From contig NZ_KE386897.1 in assembly GCF_000429405.1 (NCBI RefSeq), positions 132,031 to 196,030 on the forward strand: a stretch of 64,000 nucleotides of DNA, in the 5' to 3' direction. A model generated the notes under the pieces. It ran no database searches. It was not told where the DNA came from and saw nothing but the letters and a program-made list of their open reading frames with translations. This DNA comes from Algoriphagus marincola DSM 16067 (GTDB lineage: Bacteria > Bacteroidota > Bacteroidia > Cytophagales > Cyclobacteriaceae). Positions 44,201 to 52,498 of this stretch are shown piece by piece. Position 1 is the stretch's first letter, and each line of letters begins with the position of its first letter. The position numbers were made by a program, and so were the translations under genes.

Positions 44201-44330
44201 AAACGTTTGATTTATGGCTTCGCACCTCAGAAAAATTTGCAGTTTTTTTGCAGGCAACTTGTCGAAACAGTTCTGTTTTGGCGTGTTTTTGACACAAAAC
44301 GTCAAAGCTTCTGATTTGCCTGAAAACGAA

Positions 44331-44361
44331 AAAAGCCCCTAGATATGCTCTAGAGGCTTTT
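44331..44361 (-). terminator. Element-borne terminator behind the tRNA
   Basis: On the minus strand, 13-base arms (AAAAGCCTCTAGA/TCTAGGGGCTTTT, one G-U pair) with a 5-base loop precede a T-run. It lies 6 bases past the 3' end of the intact tRNA and inside the island, so it replaces the displaced original terminator. Confidence 0.8.
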
Positions 44362-44367
44362 CTGAAG

Positions 44368-44441
44368 CTCCCCCTCTTGGGCTCGAACCAAGGACCCCAT
44401 GATTAACAGTCATGTGCTCTAACCAGCTGAGCTAAGGAGGA
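44368..44441 (-). tRNA. tRNA-Asn (anticodon GTT)
   Basis: A 74-base tRNA folds completely: acceptor TCCTCCT with AGGGGGA (one G-U pair), D arm GCTC/GAGC, anticodon stem CATGA/TCATG with loop CTGTTAA (anticodon GTT), 5-base variable loop, T stem CTTGG/CCAAG with TTCGAGC, discriminator G. CCA is not encoded. The 3' 67 bases form part of the attachment repeat, so this copy was restored by the element. Confidence 0.97.
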
Positions 44442-44456
44442 ATTTTTTGGTTTTCC

Positions 44457-44507
44457 GCTCTAACCTCCCGATAATCCCGATGGCTATCGGGACGGGATGA
44501 GCTAAGG
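44457..44507 (-). pseudogene. tRNA-Asn 5' fragment interrupted by a palindrome
   Basis: About 50 bases upstream of the real tRNA a second copy of its 5' end is present: the bases up to GAGC of the D arm match, and a 19-base flank (TGAGCTAAGGAGGAATTTT on the plus strand) is identical at 44428 and 44498. In this copy the three bases AGC of the D loop are replaced by a 32-bp insert (44466-44497) with the hairpin TCCCGAT-GGCT-ATCGGGA. The rest of the tRNA is missing, so it is a relict. Confidence 0.82.
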
Positions 44508-44644
44508 AGGAATTTTGTTTTCTGTCATCCCTTTCGGATAACGTGATGCAAATGTAGAGGGCTAAGTCATTTTTTCCAAATACCCCTTCAAAAAAATCTT
44601 AGCTAAATTTTATAAATTTTTCTTTCCACTTCGCCCTCAGTCAC

Positions 44645-45508
44645 TTAAATATCCTCTTTTATTTTTCCTTTTCGCTTGTCAAGCATCCCATTGTAGATAA
44701 AGGTCACTCCCAAGACCATCAAACCGGCAATTACGGCCAGCAAAACATTGAAATATGCAGGTGCAGATAGTGTCAGTCGAAGGAAGATCGTCGCCAAGGC
44801 AAAAGAACTGTACCGGAAAAGGTTTAAGTATTTGGTGGTATAGCGCAGGGAAAAAAGCAAAATAAAGACATCAGCAAAAATCAAAAGGGTGTAAAAGAGC
44901 TCCAGGCTGTAATTGAAATGGTTATTTTGGTAAGCGGTAAAAAGATCATAAATACCCAAACCCAAGAAAGTTAGTGCCAAGTAAGTGGAGATCAATTTCT
45001 TGATTTTGGAAAAGCCGGATTGCTCTTCGTAGTTGCCGGTGATCTGAATGTGTCGCTGTGCTCGGTAGAAAAGGCCCGTGATCAAAAAGATCAGAATAGC
45101 TCCAAAAGCATCAGAAACAATCGGTCCCAATTCCCAAAGGAAGTCCACATCCCAGTGAATTTCTCCCAGGTAGTGCCCAAATTCCTTGAAGGCATCCCGA
45201 AGCAGCAGCAGAGAAATAATCTCAAATTGCTTTCCTACGGAATCAGCTACCGAGTGAGGGATCAGAAAGATCAAGCCGAGAATCTCGAAAATCAGTAAAA
45301 CGGTAAATGCGAGTTCGATCGCAAAAAAGGCAGATACACCAGTCAGTGGATTTGGTATGTCTAGGTAATTGAGCAAACCAATGATCAGGCCGCCTACAAA
45401 GAAGGCCACCACGAGATTGCTGATCATTTTACTGACTCGGGGACTCTCCCAATGCTCATCGAGTTGGTCGAAAATCCTGATTTGCCACTGAAAGAAGTTT
45501 TTGATCAA
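44645..45508 (-). CDS. Polytopic membrane protein, unknown
   Basis: A 287-residue protein with about seven or eight hydrophobic segments, including LVVAFFVGGLIIGLL, FFAIELAFTVLLIFEILGLIFLIPHSVADSVGKQ, GAILIFLITGLFYRA and FNVLLAVIAGLMVLGVTFIYNG. The first segment follows a charged FDQLDEHWESPRVSKM start. No transporter motif or catalytic residue recognised. It is a single gene, the first chromosomal gene on the tRNA side of the island. Confidence 0.75.
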   Translation of the reverse strand: MIKNFFQWQIRIFDQLDEHWESPRVSKMISNLVVAFFVGGLIIGLLNYLDIPNPLTGVSAFFAIELAFTVLLIFEILGLIFLIPHSVADSVGKQFEIISLLLLRDAFKEFGHYLGEIHWDVDFLWELGPIVSDAFGAILIFLITGLFYRAQRHIQITGNYEEQSGFSKIKKLISTYLALTFLGLGIYDLFTAYQNNHFNYSLELFYTLLIFADVFILLFSLRYTTKYLNLFRYSSFALATIFLRLTLSAPAYFNVLLAVIAGLMVLGVTFIYNGMLDKRKGKIKEDI

Positions 45509-45589
45509 GGGTGAGTTAATTTAAAATCAAAACTAAAAAGGAGAATTTGCAGAGATCCTTTAGGGACTTTGGTCACAAAGGGTGTTTCT

Positions 45590-46012
45590 TCACTGATCCT
45601 TGGCACTGAATTTTCGGGTCATTTTTTTGATATACTGCACATTTCTCCAGCGCAAGGCCGACCAGTCCTCGTTGATGGAAATCTGCCGAACTCCTTCATA
45701 ACTGTTTTCTCCCAAGGTTTTCCAACCCTTATCCCGGTTGATGGAAGCCTGATAGCGCTTGGAGCTTTTCTTTGGGTAGGCTATCCAAAGGATTTTATCC
45801 CCCTCCAAGTGGGGCTTCATTTTGCCAAAAAGATCCATGATCCCTTGTTCATCCAATACAAAGCCTAGCAGGAAATCCACCTCCTCAGAGTCTTTCGCTA
45901 TCAAATTTTGGGCTTCCCAATCTGCTTGAAGACTGGAAAGCTCAGAAGGACAGTTCCAAACCCGGATTTTCATCCCTTCCTTAAAGTTCAGTTTTTTGAG
46001 TAGTGTGTCCAT
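45590..46012 (-). CDS. DUF3052-like small protein
   Basis: A 140-residue soluble protein with a Rossmann-like outline: a GMKIRVWNCPSEL strand-turn near the start, then EVDFLLGFVLDEQGIMDLFGKMKPHLEGDKILWIAYPKKSSKRYQASINRD, ending in a short basic helix. This resembles the DUF3052 family, but the match is by eye. The ATG at 46012 (MDTLLKK) is taken over 46027. Divergent from the neighbouring exported-protein gene. Confidence 0.6.
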   Translation of the reverse strand: MDTLLKKLNFKEGMKIRVWNCPSELSSLQADWEAQNLIAKDSEEVDFLLGFVLDEQGIMDLFGKMKPHLEGDKILWIAYPKKSSKRYQASINRDKGWKTLGENSYEGVRQISINEDWSALRWRNVQYIKKMTRKFSAKDQ

Positions 46013-46075
46013 GAATTTTCCTATCAATTTACCAGTATTTCAAAACATTGCCCATATGAATCCCTATTTTTGAAT

Positions 46076-46948
46076 ATGCGAAAGATTATTTATACTCTTG
46101 TTTTGGCTTGTTTGCCTTTTTCCCTTTTTGCGCAGCAGTCTGAAAAATCTCCTCTTCCTTTTGCTGAAGGTCAGGCGGTCGCTACTATTTCCAATCCGCT
46201 TTTGGAAGAAATTAGTGGTTTGGCCTTTTCCAGAAAACACCCCAATTTGATGTATGTCCATACTGATAGTGGAGGAGAGGTAGCAGTGTACCTTTTGGAC
46301 TCTTTAGGAAATGAATTGGGAAAATTGGAATTGGAGGGAGTAGAAAATCGTGACTGGGAAGAGATAGCCGTCGGTCCAGGGCCTAATGGGCAATCTTACG
46401 TCTATGTGGGTGAAATTGGGGATAACCTGGCAAAGCATGACGAGGTCATTGTTTATCGCTTTCCCGAACCCAACCGAATTCAATCCGGTAAAGTGGCAGT
46501 GGAAGCAGCGATTCTAACCTATCCCAAAGGTGCACGGGATGCTGAAACGATGATGGTGGATCCACTTGATGGCAGGATTTATATACTCTCCAAGCGGGAT
46601 GATAAGAATTCTCTTTATAGCTTTGATCAGGATGCTTTTGAGAAGGCTGGAGAAACTGAGATGAAAGACCATTTCAACCTGCCTTTTACCATGTCTACCG
46701 CAGGGGACATTTCCGCTGATGGCAGCAAGATTCTGATTAAAAATTACGAGTCTATATTTTATTGGGAGCGGGAAGAAGGGGAAGATTTATTGGATGTTTT
46801 GAAAAGAGATCCAATCGAACTTCCTTACAATCCTGAGCCTCAGGGTGAAGCCATTGGTTTCGGTCCATCGGGAGCTACTTTCTACACCCTTTCAGAAAAA
46901 CGATTCTCTATCGTACCCGTTCTTTACTGTTATCCATCTACCCGTTAA
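46076..46948 (+). CDS. Exported beta-propeller-like protein
   Basis: A 290-residue protein with signal peptide (MRKIIYTLVLACLPFSLFAQQ). Repeated strand units such as EISGLAFSRKHPNLMYVHTDSGGEVAVYLLD, VYVGEIGDNLAKHDEVIVYRFPEP and GDISADGSKILIKNYESIFYWER point to a beta-propeller. The ATG at 46076 is used; a TTG six bases earlier is less likely. The stop is 1 base from the start of ctlX, so the two may be co-transcribed. The function is unknown. Confidence 0.72.
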   Translation: MRKIIYTLVLACLPFSLFAQQSEKSPLPFAEGQAVATISNPLLEEISGLAFSRKHPNLMYVHTDSGGEVAVYLLDSLGNELGKLELEGVENRDWEEIAVGPGPNGQSYVYVGEIGDNLAKHDEVIVYRFPEPNRIQSGKVAVEAAILTYPKGARDAETMMVDPLDGRIYILSKRDDKNSLYSFDQDAFEKAGETEMKDHFNLPFTMSTAGDISADGSKILIKNYESIFYWEREEGEDLLDVLKRDPIELPYNPEPQGEAIGFGPSGATFYTLSEKRFSIVPVLYCYPSTR

Positions 46949-46949
46949 A

Positions 46950-47879
46950 ATGCAAAGCAGCCAAACTATAGTCATGATTCGTCCAGCCAATTTTGGTTTC
47001 AATACCGATACGGCGGAGAATAATATTTACCAGCAGCGGGATGAGCGTGCACCGGAAGAGATTAGAGAATTGGCTCGGAAGGAATTTGATGGATTTGTGG
47101 CGCTGCTACGGGATCAGGGAGTGAATGTGGTGGTCGTCGAGGATACGGAAAAGCCTGTGAAAACAGATGCTGTATTTCCCAATAATTGGTTTTCAACACA
47201 TCCTGATGGGAAAATCATTCTCTATCCTATGTTTTCGCCTAATCGCCGTCTAGAGCGTCGCAAGGACCTGATTGAGCTGCTGATGAATTCAGGATTTCAG
47301 GTAAAAGAAATTATTGATTTAAGCTTTTTTGAGCAGGATGGGCAGTATCTCGAAGGGACGGGCAGTATGGTGATGGATCATGATCAAAAAATCATTTATG
47401 CCTGTCTTTCTGAGCGAACCCATCCGGTACCTTTGGATTACCTCTCCAAGTTGATAGGATACAAGGTAATAGCCTTTGATGCGGTTCAGGAGGCTGGAGG
47501 AAAGGTAGTGCCAATCTATCACACCAATGTCATGATGCATGTTGGAAGTGATTTGGCAGTGGTTTGCTTAGAAAGTATCAATAAGGCTTCTGACAAGCTG
47601 AAAGTGCAGCAGAGCCTGACTCAATCCGGGAAAAAAGTCATTCCGATTACAGCCAAGCAGAAGTTTCATTTTGCTGGAAATATGCTTGAGGTATGTAATG
47701 ATGGAGGAGAAAAATTCACGGTGATGTCGCAAGCGGCTTACGATTCACTGAATGTCGGGCAGATTCAATTGATCGAAAAATATACGACCATTATCAGCCC
47801 TCAGATACCAACGATTGAGAAGTTGGGAGGGGGTTCGGCTCGTTGTATGTTGGCTGAGATCTTTTTGCCGAGAATTTGA
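46950..47879 (+). CDS. ctlX: Citrulline hydrolase-like amidinotransferase (CtlX)
   Basis: A 309-residue amidinotransferase/arginine-deiminase-fold protein. Motifs: FPNNWFSTHPDG (substrate-binding Asn/His), YLEGTGSMVMDH, PIYHTNVMMHVG with the catalytic His, and GGGSARCMLAE with the nucleophilic Cys near the C-terminus. CtlX is thought to hydrolyse citrulline-type guanidino or ureido compounds. The ATG directly after the preceding gene's stop is used; the longer frame would lie inside that gene. The exact substrate is not settled. Confidence 0.82.
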   Translation: MQSSQTIVMIRPANFGFNTDTAENNIYQQRDERAPEEIRELARKEFDGFVALLRDQGVNVVVVEDTEKPVKTDAVFPNNWFSTHPDGKIILYPMFSPNRRLERRKDLIELLMNSGFQVKEIIDLSFFEQDGQYLEGTGSMVMDHDQKIIYACLSERTHPVPLDYLSKLIGYKVIAFDAVQEAGGKVVPIYHTNVMMHVGSDLAVVCLESINKASDKLKVQQSLTQSGKKVIPITAKQKFHFAGNMLEVCNDGGEKFTVMSQAAYDSLNVGQIQLIEKYTTIISPQIPTIEKLGGGSARCMLAEIFLPRI

Positions 47880-47950
47880 GAGGTTTGGAATAAAGAGCAA
47901 TACCCACATGAGTGTCTTCACTTACGTGTATATTTCGTCAAAGAATCTGC

Positions 47951-48058
47951 TGTGAGTGGAGACACTCACAGCGGCAGAGACCTGTCTAACGAAGGCAGGC
48001 ACTCACCGCGGCGGGGAGTGGGGACCTATCTACCGAAGGCAGGCACTCACAGCGGCGA
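47951..48058. repeat. Composite palindromic repeats (GTGAGTG hairpin and CCTGTCT-AGGCAGG units)
   Basis: A perfect 8-bp hairpin (TGTGAGTG/CACTCACA) is followed by two copies of a unit containing CCTGTCT or CCTATCT, a 5-base loop, and AGGCAGG, each followed by CACTCAC and GCGGC. The second copy lies about 50 bases after the first. GC-rich against its AT-rich surroundings, and without coding potential, it looks like a dispersed repeat element. Confidence 0.7.
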
Positions 48059-48096
48059 TAAACCCTTTTTCGAAAAAATCACCTTTTATTCTAACC

Positions 48097-49224
48097 TCAT
48101 CGATTCAAAAAAACTAGTACATGTCGATCTGAATTGAGCTCATCGTGATGAGCATTTACAAATGAGGCTAAGTTGGATTTGATTTCCTCAACTGGGCTAC
48201 GCTTCGATACGCAGCTAGCAAATCTTCGACTGGGTAATTTGAGGATTAGACCATCCTCATGATAGCTCCAAGGCACTAAAATCAATGGAACTCCATCCAA
48301 ATCATTTATCAGGTTTTTTCCGATTTTGGACACTGAATAATTAGAATCTAAAAGGCCTAAATATGAATTCTGAAGATTCGAGGTATAGTTAAAAAAGAAA
48401 TTTTCCCCGACTGGATAAAAGGAGCGAATCATCAATGAGAATTCACTCTGGGAAGGTTCCTGACTTTGATTTTCGAATAGTAATCTTTCTTCATCAGAAA
48501 GCCCTAGACTATTCAAATTGAACCGTATTCTCTTTTTAAGTTCTCCTTCAGAACCAAAATTAAAAACATCATAAGAGAAGGGTAAACTCAGAAAATTCTC
48601 GCTGGTTTTCCTATTTCGTGTAAAGCCGCTTTGGTGAACAAAAACTATACCTTCGAATCCCTTTTCGATAGGGGAGAAGTAAATACTATCTGAGTCACTG
48701 ATCGTAAGAAAATTGTAGGGTTCATTCTGAATAACGTTGTTAAAAAAATGAATCTCATGACTGTTGCCCTTTGCAAAATTCATTGACAATAATTGATGCT
48801 TAGACTCTTGGACAAAATTTCCTGAAAAGTCAAATTCAATAAATTTCATAAGGATATTGTCCTTGATGATAATGGAGTTTTCAGATACCTGATAATCTTC
48901 AATTTGATTAAACTCATTAGGTCCGCTACCGGAACTTTTTAGCGCAAAAAGAAAGTCGCCGCTCCGGTTATAGATCAGTAAGTTGTCTAGCTCCTGGTCT
49001 TCCACAAAGATGAGACTGTCAAAAGAGACAATTTTATATGGTTGGACAAGGGGATTTTCATCTGAATCCTCTAGCATTACATATTCGATCGAGCTAAAAA
49101 AATCCGATAAATTGTTGACTGATTCTTTTGCTGAAGATAAATCAATTTGAATGAAATCTTTATCAAAATCATCCTTTGCTTGGCAAGAGAAAAGAATCAA
49201 AATAAAAAACAAAAGCTTCCGCAT
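48097..49224 (-). CDS. Six-bladed beta-propeller lipoprotein
   Basis: A 375-residue lipoprotein from the ATG at 49224 (MRKLLFFILILFSCQAKDD; anchored Cys in LFSC). The pattern of repeated strands (YKIVSFDSLIFVEDQELDNLLIYNRSGDFLFALKSSGSGPNEFNQIEDY) is the six-bladed propeller family abundant in Bacteroidota, with NHL-like units. Role unknown; relatives lie beside glycan or TonB genes. A C-terminal extension rich in His/Asp (SFVNAHHDELNSDRH) follows the last blade. Its 3' end lies 38 bases from the composite repeats, which may form its transcript end. Confidence 0.8.
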   Translation of the reverse strand: MRKLLFFILILFSCQAKDDFDKDFIQIDLSSAKESVNNLSDFFSSIEYVMLEDSDENPLVQPYKIVSFDSLIFVEDQELDNLLIYNRSGDFLFALKSSGSGPNEFNQIEDYQVSENSIIIKDNILMKFIEFDFSGNFVQESKHQLLSMNFAKGNSHEIHFFNNVIQNEPYNFLTISDSDSIYFSPIEKGFEGIVFVHQSGFTRNRKTSENFLSLPFSYDVFNFGSEGELKKRIRFNLNSLGLSDEERLLFENQSQEPSQSEFSLMIRSFYPVGENFFFNYTSNLQNSYLGLLDSNYSVSKIGKNLINDLDGVPLILVPWSYHEDGLILKLPSRRFASCVSKRSPVEEIKSNLASFVNAHHDELNSDRHVLVFLNR

Positions 49225-49275
49225 GATCTTATGGGTGCTTGATTTTAAAACCAAAATTTCAAACCATTCCCTCAA

Positions 49276-49725
49276 TAAAGGTCAACTCAGGTAAGAATGG
49301 GGCTATCGCAGGAGGTTTGGTCGGATACATTGCATTTTGTATCCTCAGGTCTACGTCTTTTTTGGTAGGAGAATTCTGATCACCATTCTTTTTTCATCAT
49401 TTAGCCACTTGAAACTACTTGAGCTTGAGAATCAAAACCTGAAATACTGACAATTAAAGTAAGGTGTTTTTTTCTTAATGATATTTTTTGATTGATTAAA
49501 CTTAAATATTTATAACTAAAAAAAAAGGATTACCGCTAAGATTCTGGGGCACTTTTCTATGCCCACCTGAGTTTTTCTCACTTCCGCCCACGTGAGTGTC
49601 CTCACTCAGGTGGATATAATTTAAAGTTGGAAACCTGTCTACCGTAAACTAACGCTAAAAGTGGCTAGGATAAAATATAGTGACTAATACTTCCATTTCC
49701 TTAGGATATTCCCAATTTTGCTTTC
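49276..49725. other. Gap with a palindromic element, glutaminase promoter region
   Basis: 450 bases between divergent genes with no coding frame. It is AT-rich except for the 49563-49613 palindrome. The glutaminase promoter must lie in the last 100 bases; no exact -7 element is visible. Confidence 0.5.
49563..49613. repeat. 51-bp palindromic element with inner hairpin
   Basis: The 10-base arms CCACCTGAGT and ACTCAGGTGG are perfect, and inside them GTGAG-TGTC-CTCAC forms a smaller hairpin. Downstream there is a piece like the CCTGTCTACCG unit of the 47951 repeats (at 49634), so the two regions belong to one repeat family. Confidence 0.7.
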
Positions 49726-50640
49726 ATGGATTATCAAGAAATCATCGAAGAGGTTTACCATCAAGTTCAGCAAGAAAATCTACGGGGTAAAGTTGCTACT
49801 TACATCCCGGAGTTGGCTGATATTCATCCAGAGCAGTTTGGAATAGCTTTGGTAGACCTGAATGGAAACGTTTTTGGGGTGGGTGACTATCAAATGACTT
49901 TTTCGATTCAAAGTATCAGTAAAGTGCATACCCTGACGATGGTTTTTCATAAATTTAATACACAGCTTTGGTATCGCGTCAATGTGGAGCCTAGCGGTAA
50001 TCCTTTCAATTCCATTGCGCAGCTGGAGTATGAAAAAGGGATCCCTCGAAATCCTTTTATCAATGCTGGAGCGCTAGTCATCACTGATGCGCTTTGCAGC
50101 AAATATGAACAACCCACAAAACAAATCACGGATTTTATCAATGAGATATCGGGTAAAAACTGCGTGGCAATCAATCAAGCTGTCAAGGATTCTGAAAAAA
50201 ATCACGGGGAGCGAAATACTGCTTTGGCATATTTTCTCAAATCTTATAAAAACTTCGATAATCCGGTCGAGGAGGTATTGGACGTGTATTTTTCCCACTG
50301 TGCGATGGAAATGAATTGTGTGGACTTGGCCAAATCCTTCTCTTTTCTTGCCAATGATGGCTATTCGATTTTTGCAAATAGGCAAATCCTCTCGGAAAGC
50401 CATGCCCGCCGTGTCAATGCGATTATGCTCACCTGCGGTTTTTATGATGAGGCGGGGGAATTTGCCTATCGGGTAGGGATGCCCGGCAAAAGTGGGGTAG
50501 GAGGAGGCGTGGCCGCAGTCATGCCCCATAAGTTCAGCATAGCCGTGTGGAGTCCTGAGTTAAATGAAAAAGGAAACTCGGTTAAAGCCATCCGTGCTTT
50601 GGAGTTGCTCACCGATAAATTATCCTTCTCACTATTTTAA
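49726..50640 (+). CDS. glsA: Glutaminase A
   Basis: A 304-residue glutaminase of the serine beta-lactamase-like fold. The Ser-x-x-Lys pair is FSIQSISKVHTL (Ser63, Lys66); other signatures are NPFINAGALV, HGERNTALAYFLKSY and MPGKSGVGGGVAAVMP. It hydrolyses glutamine to glutamate and ammonia in the cytoplasm. Length is normal, and it is a single gene. No sign of regulation apart from its long upstream gap. Confidence 0.94.
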   Translation: MDYQEIIEEVYHQVQQENLRGKVATYIPELADIHPEQFGIALVDLNGNVFGVGDYQMTFSIQSISKVHTLTMVFHKFNTQLWYRVNVEPSGNPFNSIAQLEYEKGIPRNPFINAGALVITDALCSKYEQPTKQITDFINEISGKNCVAINQAVKDSEKNHGERNTALAYFLKSYKNFDNPVEEVLDVYFSHCAMEMNCVDLAKSFSFLANDGYSIFANRQILSESHARRVNAIMLTCGFYDEAGEFAYRVGMPGKSGVGGGVAAVMPHKFSIAVWSPELNEKGNSVKAIRALELLTDKLSFSLF

Positions 50641-50653
50641 GCTTTCATTTATC

Positions 50654-51109
50654 CTAGATATCCTCTTTGGCAATTTTGCTATGCATTTCGAGGAGTAAGG
50701 GAAGAGCAGCCGAACCGTACCATTCTTTTAGATCCATTTTCAAAATGCCTGCCTGAATCGCCGGATCGGTCTCGGTGAGTTGCTGAGCTTCTTCGATGGA
50801 TGCTACATTGAAGAAAAAGAGGCCTCTCAGTTCTTCATTTCCGAAAAAAGGACCTGCAAGAACCATTTTTCCTTCTTCCGCCAACTTGGTGATATTGTCC
50901 AAATGTCCTCGCTGAAGTTCTGCTCGTTTCTCAGGGCTATATTCCTGAACTCGCTCTCCCCGGTATAGAAAGGCAATGACATATTTTTTCATTCCATAGT
51001 CATCAGCTCCGAGTTCTTGGGCAAGTTTCTCATCATATTGGCTGTTTTGCGCAATAGCGCCAATAGCTGAACCAACTATAAGGAAGCAGGCGATAGTTAG
51101 CTTTTTCAT
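50654..51109 (-). CDS. YciI-like protein, exported
   Basis: A 151-residue protein with signal peptide (MKKLTIACFLIVGSAIGAIAQ), followed by a YciI/DGPF-like alpha-beta domain: YVIAFLYRGERVQEYSPEKRAELQRGHLDNITKLAEEGKMVLAGPFFGNEELRGLFFFNVASIEEAQQLTETDPAIQAG. The His in RGHLDN and the Asp in ETDPA are the conserved pair. Most relatives are cytoplasmic with unknown reactions; this one is exported. It is convergent with glsA. Confidence 0.83.
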   Translation of the reverse strand: MKKLTIACFLIVGSAIGAIAQNSQYDEKLAQELGADDYGMKKYVIAFLYRGERVQEYSPEKRAELQRGHLDNITKLAEEGKMVLAGPFFGNEELRGLFFFNVASIEEAQQLTETDPAIQAGILKMDLKEWYGSAALPLLLEMHSKIAKEDI

Positions 51110-51121
51110 AATGAAGACAGT

Positions 51122-52498
51122 TTATTGGAGTATAAGTGCAACGGTATCTGATTTTGTACGGACTTTCAGCCAGGCTAGAAGTTTGTCGGTTTCGGCTTTG
51201 GATGGTTTCCTTCCAAATTGCGCAAAAGCCATCAGCAAGGTATCAGTTTTTGCAGAATCCAAATCACTTAATACAGTTCGATTTAAGGTGAATTTACGCA
51301 AATTGGGATGATTAACTTTAGCCTCTTGAGCTATTTCTGGCCCCAAAGCCCGAATCTGCCCATAGTTTGCGACCTCCTTTTCCAGAAGGGCAATCCGTTC
51401 ATCTTTGTTTCGAATGATTTCCTCATTTCGCTCATACAGGTCTTTGAGAATATCTGATCTCAGGACATTCATGTCAGTGGGGGAGTTGCCACTTTGCTTG
51501 ATGATTACCTCTGTATTTTCAAGATTGTATTCAGTTGACTTTGCAGTAGCAATATCCAAAATATCCTGATTGAGCTCTTCACCGATCAGCATCACTTCGA
51601 TCGTTCTAGGGTTGGTAGAAAATTCATATTCCGCATTGAGGACCTGCGTTCTTGGGAATTTCATCTCTACTTCTACAAAACGTCTAGCCTGTTCCTGCCA
51701 AATGGTACGCACTACAATGCCGTATGCTAGGTAGACACTAGGTATAATGGTCAAAAGCGTAAATACAGTAATATAGGTTTGAACCCGCTTCTCTTTTTTC
51801 TCGTCCAGAAATTCCTTTTTGGGATAGCGCATAAAGCGAACAATCAGATAGGTGGAAAGACTGATGAATACCGAATTAATAAAGAATAGGTAAAAGGCTC
51901 CAAAGAAGTAGTAAAAGTTCAAGGTGGCCAAGCCATAGCCTGCTGTACAGAGTGGAGGCATAAGGGCAGTGGCAATGGCAACTCCGGGAATGGCATTGCT
52001 CTTCTCTTTTCGGGAGCCGGCAATGATCCCGGCGAGCCCGCCAAAGAGTGCAATCAGCACATCCCAAATGGTGGGTTCTGTCCGTGCCAAAAGTTCGGAC
52101 TGGGCATCATCCAGTGGAGTGAAAAGGAAGTAAATGGTAGAGGTCAAAATGGAGATAAAAACAGCCACTCCCAGGTTGCGAAGGGAGCGCTTCAAAAGCT
52201 CGAAATCATTGATGCCTGCAGCCATACCGATACCCATGATCGGACCCATCAAAGGGGAGATAAGCATAGCTCCAATAACCACCGCAGTGGAGTTGACATT
52301 GAGACCTACGGAAGCCACAAAAATAGCGAAGATCAGGATCCATAAATTAGCTCCTTTAAACTCTACGTTTTTACGGATATACTCGATCGTTTCTAGCTCG
52401 TCTTCCTTACCTTCCTGCAGGTCAAATCTATTTCTGAGATAGATCAAAAAGCGGATTAGTTGGTTTCGTTTCTTAGGTTTTGGCGCTACTTGCTCCAT
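51122..52498 (-). CDS. DUF389 family membrane protein
   Basis: A 458-residue protein with the DUF389 signature VGLNVNSTAVVIGAMLISPLMGPIMGIGMAAGINDFELLKRSLRNLGVAVF and about six membrane segments (95-310), followed by a long soluble C-terminus with coiled coil (RNEEIIRNKDERIALLEKEV). The ATG at 52498 is used; the frame is open to 52612 but adds an unlikely extension. Function unknown; the family may transport or sense small hydrophobic compounds. Confidence 0.88.
   Translation of the reverse strand: MEQVAPKPKKRNQLIRFLIYLRNRFDLQEGKEDELETIEYIRKNVEFKGANLWILIFAIFVASVGLNVNSTAVVIGAMLISPLMGPIMGIGMAAGINDFELLKRSLRNLGVAVFISILTSTIYFLFTPLDDAQSELLARTEPTIWDVLIALFGGLAGIIAGSRKEKSNAIPGVAIATALMPPLCTAGYGLATLNFYYFFGAFYLFFINSVFISLSTYLIVRFMRYPKKEFLDEKKEKRVQTYITVFTLLTIIPSVYLAYGIVVRTIWQEQARRFVEVEMKFPRTQVLNAEYEFSTNPRTIEVMLIGEELNQDILDIATAKSTEYNLENTEVIIKQSGNSPTDMNVLRSDILKDLYERNEEIIRNKDERIALLEKEVANYGQIRALGPEIAQEAKVNHPNLRKFTLNRTVLSDLDSAKTDTLLMAFAQFGRKPSKAETDKLLAWLKVRTKSDTVALILQ

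Larger units (their letters stand above)
26374..44434. mobile_element. 18-kb tRNA-Asn-integrated genomic island with type I restriction system
   Basis: The island is bounded by a perfect 68-bp direct repeat of tRNA-Asn sequence and carries a tyrosine integrase beside the intact tRNA. All confident genes are on the minus strand. Right to left: integrase, three lipoproteins, tail-anchored protein, hsdM, hsdS, membrane pentapeptide-like protein, toxin-antitoxin, hsdR, repeat cluster, SF2 helicase-like protein, two small proteins, RecA-like ATPase, DUF3871, RadC-like protein. No relaxase, type IV secretion, capsid or terminase genes are visible, so transfer would need help from elsewhere. It combines defence cargo with a possible replication/recombination block at the far end. 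Confidence 0.92.

Noticed and set aside
46065-46072. TATTTTTG as promoter of the propeller-like gene
   Set aside because: It ends 4 bases before the ATG, so transcription would start after the start codon.
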